Below are positions 1 through 7,500 of a stretch of 20,584 bases of DNA, one piece after another. This DNA is from Strigomonas culicis. Its lineage: Eukaryota > Euglenozoa > Kinetoplastea > Trypanosomatida > Trypanosomatidae. Within the stretch, counting starts at the first letter, position 1. Each line of letters opens with the position of its first letter. Made by a program: the position numbers and the translations under genes. Location of the stretch: NCBI GenBank assembly GCA_000482145.1, contig AUXH01000345.1, positions 1-20,584 on the forward strand, read 5' to 3'. A model generated the notes under the pieces. That model made no database searches and was not told the origin of the DNA. It saw only the letters and a list, made by a program, of their open reading frames with translations.

Positions 1-9
1 GGTAGTACT

Positions 10-14
<5 letters not shown>

Positions 15-43
<29 letters not shown>
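15..43. repeat. (CA)n microsatellite
   Basis: An uninterrupted AC dinucleotide run of 29 bases lies in the spacer downstream of the PIG-V stop codon. The rest of positions 1 to 187 is AT-rich and shows no gene; it should hold the PIG-V 3' UTR and perhaps the pyrimidine tract (on the minus strand) for the next gene outside the window. Confidence 0.95.
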
Positions 44-47
<4 letters not shown>

Positions 48-187
48 GAGCAATGACAGGTGCTTGCTTATATCTTTTTACTAGTCTTTTCTTTCTTTGA
101 TGAGTACAAAACGCGACGAATATCAAAAAGAAAAGCATAATAACAAAACAAAAAGAACAAACAGGCAACCAAATGAACACATGCACT

Positions 188-2289
188 TCATGTCCACGGC
201 AGGAAGTTCGGGAACAGCACGGCGCCCAGGATATTCCACACGATCAGGTATGCGAGGATAAGGCGCGTCATGCTGCCGTCGCTGCGCTGCGCGAGCTGCG
301 TCCCGATGGCCAGGTAGAAGGCGGGGACGCCGCTCAGCAAGCGCGTGCTGACCTGGATGTGCGCGAGCAAGAAGCCGATGACGGTCAGCAGGGCCATGTA
401 CACCAAGTTCGACGAGTACACGCAGGATTCCAGCACGGCGCCGCGCCGCAGGAGGGCGCGGCCGTAGCCGTACCCGAAGCGGGCAAGGCAGATCATGAGC
501 GGCACGGCGATCAGCACGTTGGGCGCGTTGGTGACGGTGTAGGCGCGCAGGAAGCCCACGTTCCAGTACTTCCTCTGGATGTAGGCGTAGAACTGATGGA
601 AGTGTGCGGGGCGGATCGCGCCGTTGGGCCCCACGCCACCGGCGGCGCCGTCCGCGCCGGCGATGAAGCGGGCGTGCGCGACGTAGCTCATGGCGAGGTA
701 CGGCAGCGTGAGGGACGCCGTGGCCAGCAGCAGCACGAGCACGCGGAGCGGGTGCGGGTAGCGCGACGGGACGTACCGCGCGCTCACCGTGACGCAGCCC
801 GGCCGCTGCCGCCTTGCCTGCTGGTACGCGGCCGCGTTCACGAGTGCACAGCGTCGCTGATACAGCGCCGGGAAGCACAGCTGCAGGAAGAGTGGGTAGA
901 GAATGAAGCCGCCGGAGAAGAAGGCGTTGGAGCGCGACAGGCCGGCCACGAAGAAGGCGAGCCAGGCCGCCAGCTCGCGCCGCGTGCACAGCTGCTGCCG
1001 CCACTGCACCTGCAGAGGCGCGTGCGCCCGCGTGTGGCACGCGGGGCCCTCCACCGCCGCCTCCTCTGCCTCCTCGTCCGTCGCCGCGGCCTCGCCGCGC
1101 CGCGGCAGGGGGCAGCGCAGCATGCGCTGCTGCGCGCGGCTCAGGGTGTGCGGCGCGCCGCCCGTGGCGAGCGGCGGCGACGGCAGCGGCGCGAAGGGTG
1201 AGGGGTAGTCGGCCAGGAGGTAGATGCCGACCAGCAGCAGGAAAAAAAAGAGCGTCTCCGTGTACACGACGACGGAGAAGATCATGGCCGGCGTGAAGAG
1301 AAAGGTGAACACGACACCACCGACGATGCGCAGCCGCCCGTACAGCTGCGCGTGGGCGGTGCCGGGCGGCGCCGCGGCGTCCGCCGGCACACACGGCAGC
1401 GCGTCCAGCATGCTGCCTGTGGCCCCGCCCGCCAGCCGCGCCTCCAGGACGGCGTGCAGCCACCCGCGCGACGCCGGCGCCGCGGCGGCGGGACGGCCCA
1501 CCCGCGGCTGCTGCTGCTGCGGCGGCGGGTGCCGCAGCGCTAGGCACGCCTCCGGGCCGAGGAGCGTCAGAAGAAACGTGCGGCGCAGGAGGAGCGCGTT
1601 GAGCCCGCACAGCACCACATTCAGCGCGGTGAGGTACAGGGACACGGGCGCCAGCCGGTAGAAGAAGTGGCGGAGCGCGTACAGCCGGTACCCCGCGCCG
1701 GGATCCGCTACTGCGGCGGCGGCCGGGCCCACCGGCACCGCGAACACGAAGTGCAGGATGCGAATGCACAGGGGGATGAGCGGGAAGAAGGCAAAGATGT
1801 TCTCGTACGAGTAGCCGTTTTCGGCAATGAAGTTGAAGTGCACCGTGTCCCAGTTGCTCAGAAAGGGCATCCGCTGGTCGCGGTAGAAGTACATGCACTT
1901 ATCGAAGGCTAAGTTCTGCCTAATGTAGGTGAGATTATAGTCCATCGGTGGCGCCGCCGCCGTCGCGGAGGCACGCAGCGCGTCGCCGCCGGCGGCAGCG
2001 AGCATGGCGCCCGCACCGCTCCACAGCCGCGCGGCGACGAGAAGGAGCAGCGGCAGCACGTAGTAGGAGAAGGCGGCGAGGCCCACCATCGCGAGGCGCA
2101 CCGCCACGCACAGACAGAAGAGCGCCCAGTCACTGCAGGTCGCGAGGTGGAGGAGGCGGTTCCGTTTCCCCTCCTTCGCCTTCGGTGCTTCACGGCCACC
2201 GCCCCCCGCTTCTTCTCGCGTGGGCGTTGCCGCGCGCACGGAGGCGGCGCTGTCCTCGCGCGTCGAGGCACTCTTGGGCGTCTTCAAAA

Positions 2290-2293
<4 letters not shown>
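188..2293 (-). CDS. PIGV: GPI mannosyltransferase 2 (PIG-V/GPI18 family)
   Basis: This 701-residue multi-spanning ER membrane protein should transfer the second mannose of the GPI anchor core from dolichol-phosphate-mannose, on the lumenal side of the ER (family GT76). Family motifs seen are NWDTVHF with the following GYSYENIFAFFPLIP (residues 147 to 174), VVVYTETLFF (341 to 350), GLSRSNAFFSGGFILYP (451 to 467), YWNVGFLRAYTVTNAPN (576 to 592) and a C-terminal FPNFLPWT. The Asp of the WDTVHF motif is probably catalytic, by family analogy. The frame stays open upstream to an ATG at 2428, but the likely splice acceptor at 2372 to 2373 lies downstream of that ATG, so I take the ATG at 2293. The extra upstream residues would be poly-Phe and (YI)n and are not credible. 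The protein is longer than human PIG-V (about 493 residues); the excess sits in a basic N-terminal extension and in Ala/Pro/Gln-rich loops at about 251 to 310 and 365 to 435. Stop is TGA. Confidence 0.93.

Positions 2294-2323
<30 letters not shown>
2292..2323. repeat. (TA)16 run in PIG-V 5' UTR, abutting the start codon
   Basis: Sixteen AT units run directly into the start codon, so the AT of the ATG is the last repeat unit. A second short TA stretch follows at 2325 to 2332, then a few TG units. On the inferred mRNA (beginning near 2371) this repeat makes up nearly half of the 78-base 5' UTR. Confidence 0.95.
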
Positions 2324-2333
<10 letters not shown>

Positions 2334-2371
2334 GTGTGTTTATTTTGTGTAGCTACTGTGGTTGATGTGCA

Positions 2372-2412
2372 CTGAAAAACAACAACAAAAAAGAAAAAAA
2401 AAGAAAGCAAAA
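2372..2412 (-). promoter_or_regulatory. Predicted trans-splice acceptor for PIG-V
   Basis: On the minus strand a T-rich tract with scattered C and G is followed by TTTTTCAG, with the AG at 2373 to 2372. It is the first AG after the tract. The resulting 78-base leader contains no ATG before the chosen start. Confidence 0.75.
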
Positions 2413-2871
2413 TTGTACACAGAAGCAATATAGAAACCGAGAAAAATATTTATGCACACTTTTTGCTAATAAAAAGGAGTAACAAATACCAAAATAATAA
2501 TAATGGTAATACTAGTAGATTTTGAAAATTAGAAGGAATAAACGTGTATATTTTGGTTTAAAAAGTAAATGAATCGATGACGTTCTTTTGCACTTGTAAG
2601 CTCTACTGTGAATGGAAGAAATGAATAAAAAAGATGATTAAAGCAAGAGGGAAAGAGAGTGGAAGAGAGAGAAGATCGTGTGTGTACAAAACTAAGGTTT
2701 CGTCTTCATTCATATATATGTATATATTATCCTTCTTCAAAAGATAATTTATAGGTGAAAACAAACAAACCAGTCACATTGAAAAGGCAACACAACTCCA
2801 TAATATACAGGTAAGAGCACTTTGTAGTGACTCATCATCGTCATCATCACAGTAGTATGTAGGTCTACAGC
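2413..2871. other. AT-rich spacer between the CxxC protein gene and PIG-V
   Basis: This spacer holds the 3' UTR of the CxxC protein gene. It contains several A-rich stretches, a purine-rich GA tract at about 2645 to 2675, a short TATATATGTATATAT element near 2710 to 2728 and CATCATCGTCATCATCAC at 2832 to 2850. No convincing gene or RNA is visible. Confidence 0.7.
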
Positions 2872-4110
2872 TTAGCTAGAGTCAGTTGTAGACTTCTTAT
2901 GCATACTGCAATTATTGATGTGCGTCGTGTAATGCACGTAATGCACCATCCACTGCACCTTTTTACTTTTGCACGAGGGACAGCAGAAGGGATCCTCATC
3001 AAACGCTTTCTTCTGGCGACCGACCGATTGAACCAGCCGTTTTCGATACTTCGCACTGGTGTGTAGCAGCGTCAGCTTTTTTTGTTGCTTCTTCTCTCGC
3101 TCCAAGGCGATCCAGCTGTTGTACACCCCATGATAGTTCTCATCTGCGCTGCCGCGGCCCCGCTGGTGTGGCCGGTGGTGGCGCTGCGTGCCGGTGGGGC
3201 TGCTGGACGACAGCAGAATGGTTTGCGGCAGCGCCTCAAAAACGGAGAAGCACCGGAGACACCGAAACGGCTGCTTCTCACTTGTCAGGAGGAGCTGGTT
3301 GTAGTGGATGACCTGATAGAGCAGCAGCGCATGCTCGATGTGTGTGAGGAGGAGGTGCGGCGACCGCGCGCCGGCGGCGGTGCCGTGGCCGCTGTGGGAG
3401 GCATAGGCCTTCAGCAGGGCCACCGGCGGGAGCTGCAGCGTGAGATACGGCGAGACGTCCTGCGGCGCGGGCCGCCGGCCGCCGTGCGCGCGCTGATACT
3501 GCCGCACCTCGTCCAGGTAGACGCGCCGGCGTTTGCGGAGCCGCAGGGTGTTCTTCACGGCCGTGCCACCCGCCGCATGGAAAAGGTCGCGCAAGATGTT
3601 CTCCACGCTCGTGAGCTCCTGCAGCGCGCTCCGCGGTGCGTCCTCTCCGCCGGCGACCGGGGCGGGCCCGAGTGGTGTGTGCCGCCTGGTGTGCTTTTGA
3701 AACTGACGCTCAAACAAGGAGGACTCAATATACTCTGTGTAGCTAGGGCTACCCGGCGTTGCGTGCCCCTGCGTTTCGTTTTCCGTGTGTGGACTCGCAA
3801 TGGTTATACTTGTACGAGCTTCCTGCCGCTGCGGAGATGGTGAGGGACGCAGCCCCCCGCTTGGCTGTCCGTCCAGCGCCTCCAGAAGGGCGAAGCGCCG
3901 AAGCGTGTGGGGACGATCCCGCTTCTGCCTTTCCTGACGCTTTAGAAGGGTGATGGGCTCCGCGTTAGTACTGTTATTCGTCGTATGTCGTGCCTGTTTG
4001 CCGTTCGTCTGCTCCCTTCCGTCTCGTGCGTGATCGAGAGGCGTGCCCACGCGGTAAGAATGCACAAGGGACGCTGGTAGTGTTAACACGAGAACATGCA
4101 GTCTTCTCAT
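2872..4110 (-). CDS. Conserved-type hypothetical protein with two CxxC knuckles (possible split zinc ribbon)
   Basis: This is a 412-residue basic protein that I do not recognise. The N-terminus (MRRLHVLVLTLPASLVHSYR) could be a short mitochondrial presequence or a signal peptide. Residues 30 to 160 are polar, rich in Arg, Gln, Thr and Pro, and probably disordered. Residues 160 to 280 look folded and helical. Two cysteine knuckles follow: C284-L-R-C287 and C377-P-S-C380, about 90 residues apart with a basic insertion between them, which fits a four-Cys zinc ribbon. The C-terminal tail after it is rich in His, Tyr and Thr. The frame is open one codon further to a GTG, but I start at the first ATG (4110). 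A two-codon upstream ORF overlaps this start. Stop is TAA. A nucleic-acid or ribosome-associated role is possible from the basic charge and zinc ribbon, but this is a guess. Confidence 0.8.
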   Translation of the reverse strand: MRRLHVLVLTLPASLVHSYRVGTPLDHARDGREQTNGKQARHTTNNSTNAEPITLLKRQERQKRDRPHTLRRFALLEALDGQPSGGLRPSPSPQRQEARTSITIASPHTENETQGHATPGSPSYTEYIESSLFERQFQKHTRRHTPLGPAPVAGGEDAPRSALQELTSVENILRDLFHAAGGTAVKNTLRLRKRRRVYLDEVRQYQRAHGGRRPAPQDVSPYLTLQLPPVALLKAYASHSGHGTAAGARSPHLLLTHIEHALLLYQVIHYNQLLLTSEKQPFRCLRCFSVFEALPQTILLSSSSPTGTQRHHRPHQRGRGSADENYHGVYNSWIALEREKKQQKKLTLLHTSAKYRKRLVQSVGRQKKAFDEDPFCCPSCKSKKVQWMVHYVHYTTHINNCSMHKKSTTDSS

Positions 4111-4118
4111 CACTGCAT
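4110..4118 (-). promoter_or_regulatory. Minimal upstream ORF (Met-Gln-stop) overlapping the next start codon
   Basis: On the minus strand the sequence ATGCAGTGATG encodes Met-Gln-stop, and the A of TGA is also the A of the main ATG at 4110. It is downstream of both candidate splice acceptors (4168 and 4159), so it should be in the mRNA. No other leader in this window contains an upstream ATG when read from its best acceptor. Translational control by stop/restart is an inference. Confidence 0.6.
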
Positions 4119-4550
4119 ATATATATGTTAATTGTGTTGCTATTTATTTTCCCCCTTTCTGTGAGTACTTTTTTTTTTTTAAAAAAAGATCGAATAGCAA
4201 TAATACAGAAAGGGAAAGAGAAAGAGGAGAAACAGAAAAAAAAAAGAAATCTGTTGTCGCACCTAAATCACAGATAGTTTTTATTTATTTATTGTAAGTT
4301 CACATCCACTTCACAAAAGTAAAAACAAAAAGAAAGAGGATATACAATGAATGGATAAGTGTTATTATGATTGGCAATTATACGAAATTTTTAAAGTGAA
4401 TTAATTAGTGTTAAAACAAAAACATGATGAATAAAATAGTAAGAACACTCCCTGTGCGTCAAATTACCTCTTGAAGAACATCTCTTTTAGTTTTTTTTTC
4501 TTCTTCTTCCAACTGATTACTACGTTCCGCGCGTGTACATCTTTTATTAA
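4119..4550. other. AT-rich spacer between NOL6 and the CxxC protein gene
   Basis: This spacer contains the NOL6 3' UTR and the leader and pyrimidine tract of the next gene. It includes a T12A7 block at 4169 to 4187, several A or T homopolymers and a T/C-rich plus-strand stretch at 4480 to 4510. No gene or RNA is recognised. Confidence 0.7.
4168..4250 (-). promoter_or_regulatory. Predicted trans-splice acceptor for the CxxC protein gene
   Basis: On the minus strand a long C/T tract (4250 to 4205) is followed after a short gap by T7A11 and an AG at 4169 to 4168. A second AG at 4160 to 4159 is an alternative. Either gives a leader of about 50 to 57 bases. Confidence 0.6.
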
Positions 4551-7500
4551 TTACTGTTTTTTCTTTTTCTTTTGCGATTCCGCCCGCTTGCCCGCCCCCT
4601 TGCGGTTGCTGTTCCCTTCCTGTGGAGGGGCCGTAGCATGCTCCTTACGCGCTACTTTCGCTGTGTCTCCGTTTGTCGCCGGCTCCTTTTTGGCGCCCTT
4701 ACCGTCCACGTCTCGCTGCCGCTTGCCTCCGCCCCGCTGCGCCTTCTGCTGCGGCTGCGGGGGTGGCCGGCCGCCGCCCGTGCCACGGGCCGGGCCCCGC
4801 CGCCGCTCGCGCCCCTCAGCACCAGCGGCCCTGGTCGCCTCGTCCGCGGTGCGCGCGGCGGTGATGAACTGGTGCGTCGCGACGGCGCGCTCGACGGAGT
4901 AGATGGCGCGGTCCGCGAGCACGGCGCCCTTGCCCTCCGCCAGCAGCTCCTGCACGTACTGCAGCAGCAGCGTCTTGAGCGTGCGGACCGACATCTCCTT
5001 GCCGCCCTCCTCGCCCTGCTGTTGGTACGGGTCCAGCAGCAGCGTGATGAAGAGGAAGGACGGCGCGAAGGCGTCGCAGAAGACCATCGCCTTGTTGCGC
5101 AGCGCCTGGCGCACGAGCCGGATGGCGTGCGCGGCGGGCTCGCGCTCCAGCAGCTGCGATAGGTACAGCCGCGACACGTCCTGCGGGCTCGCGTCGCTCT
5201 TGCGCTCGTTGCGGAACTCGTCCAGCTGCCAGATGCGCGCGGTCAGCGCGGCTCCGCCCGAGGGGCTCGCCGCCGCGCCGTGGCCGCCGCCGCGGTGCGC
5301 GAAGGACACCGTTGCGTTCGTCTGCAGCAGCACGCTCCGCCGCCCGCTGCCGCGGCTGCTGGCATCGTCGCTGTCGTCGTCGCTGTCGCCGCGCGGACGG
5401 CGCTGCTCCTCTTCCTCCTCCGCCGCGTTGTCCTCACCGTGTGCGGGCACCGCGGCAGGGACAATCATGAACTCGTTCTCGTTCCGGTCCTTGTAGTAGT
5501 GCTGCGGCGCGGCGGCGACCGTGTCGGTCGTCGTCGGCTGGAAGGCGGCACGGTCGCGCTGGAGGAGCAGCTGGGGGTGCAAGGGCAGCACGAGGTCGTA
5601 GTTCTGCGTGCTGGCGTAGAACACCGTCGCGAGCTCCTTCTCGAGGACGGGGTCCCTGCCCGCCGGCGCGCCGGCCGCGACCGCCCAGTGCAGGAAAAGC
5701 CGCTGCACGTGTGCGAGGGCCTCGCGCGCGAGGCACACCATCTGGTCCACAATCATCCTGCGCGGCGTCAGCTTCGTGAAGGGGCTGTCGTGCGGGCAGT
5801 AGGGCGCCGCGATGCACATGGCCATCTCCTCCTCCCTCTGCCGCTGCCGCAGCTGCCGCAGCTGCGCCGCCGGCGTGTCCGCGGCGTCGCCGCCGCCCGC
5901 CGCGACCGGCAGGAGCAGCGGCTCCTGCTGCCACGGGTGCTGCGCCACCAGCTGGAGAAAGCCGATGAAGCCGGCGAAGGGCGTCGGCGGCGCGCCGCCG
6001 CTGCCGCGGTCCCACCGCGTGTTGTTCGTGTTGCTCGCGTTGGTGACGGCGGCCGCGCCGGCGCCGCCGCTCTGGCGGTGCAGGTAGATGTAGGCAACGA
6101 GCAGCTCCACCACCTCCGCGGTGACGAACTCGTAGAGATAGACGCTCGCGAGCCACCGCTTGGCGAGCCGCACGGCGCCGCTGAAGCTGTTGTACCGCAC
6201 GTGGGTGTAGTTCAGGTTGTAGAGGTGGTTCTGCGCGAGCTGCTTGATGCACTGCGTGTGCTGCACGGACCAGAAGAGCTTGTTCTCCAGCACCGTGGCC
6301 TCCTTCGCCTTCTGCAGTGCGCGCAGCAGAGACACCTCACGGTAGTGCGCGATGAACACGCGGAAGCAGTAGCCCTTGTAGAAGAGGTCGACAGACTGGG
6401 CGCTGCACGCTGTCTGCAGCGCGAACGGCGCGGGCTTGCTCTCATCCGCTGCCGCGGCCACCTCGGCCGCGGCCGCGGACAGCGCCTTGCTGATCTGGGC
6501 ATACAGCGCGCCCTTCATGTGCGCAATCGCCTCGAGCGTGTCTGGAATTTTGTGGTTGTCGTCGATCGTGAGGACCGCGTAGATGGGCTCGATGGTGGTG
6601 TCCGTGCTGAGGCCGCGGTAGAAGTGCACGCTCTTCTTCTTGATCCCACCGGCGCTCACGGCACCCTTGCCGACCGGCGGCGCGCCGCCGTGCGACACGA
6701 GCGTGTGCTCCCCGTTGAGGAACATTTCATGCGTGTAGGTCAGCGCGATGTGCGGGCGGACGGGGAACACTGCCGTCTGCCGCTCCGTCTCCGCGATGAT
6801 GGTGAAGTTCGTGATCTTGCACGGTATCGCGTTCCGCGGCAGCGTCGCAAAGAGCTGCTCCACCTCGCGGCTGATGGCGGTGTAGGCGTGCGGCGCGCAC
6901 GTCACCTCCGTCGTGGACAGCACCTTGGGCTTCTCGCCCTTATTCGTGCTGTTCGTGGCCGCGGTGGAGGTGGTGAGGGTCAGAGAGGCGGTGGCGGCGA
7001 CGGGGAAGATGTAGTCGTAGCCGTCCTGCCAGTGGCTGCCGCTCACGCGCTCCTTCAGGAGATCTTCCCACGCGGAGAAGAGCACGTCCAGGCCCAAGTC
7101 GTGCTGCTGCACATTGCGGCGCAGCGCGTGCGTGATGATCTTCTTGAGAATGACGCTCGGCGACAGGTGCGCCGTGTTGATCAGCTTCTTCTGGTAGACG
7201 GCGGTGGTGGTCGTCGTGCTGTTGTTATGATGCTTTGCTTCCACGACGCCGGACGGGATGTACACGAGCTCCTCCTCCTCCTCTGGGAACGTGAAGAGCA
7301 CGCACTTGTGAATGGAGCCGTCCGCGAACTGCCGCGTCGTGATGGCCTCCGCGCCCCAGAACGCCTCAAAGTGCTGAATGCGCTCCGCCGCCGCCTCGAT
7401 GGACGGCCCGCGGATCATGCGCTGGCTCATGTTGTTGCACTGGTGGATGTTGTGGATGTTCACGACAAGGAACGCGTGGCTCGCCGAAGTGCGCCACGCA

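Noticed and set aside
123..1898. 591-codon second open frame on the minus strand inside PIG-V
   Set aside because: Its product is almost entirely Ala, Arg, Gly and Pro, as expected for an out-of-frame reading of GC-rich sequence, while the PIG-V frame has the family motifs.
2294..2428. N-terminal extension of PIG-V from an ATG at 2428
   Set aside because: It would translate the pyrimidine tract and the (TA)n repeat. The predicted splice acceptor lies downstream of this ATG, so it should not be in the mRNA.
4111..4113. GTG start for the CxxC protein
   Set aside because: GTG initiation is not expected in a eukaryotic nuclear gene, and an ATG follows at the next codon.
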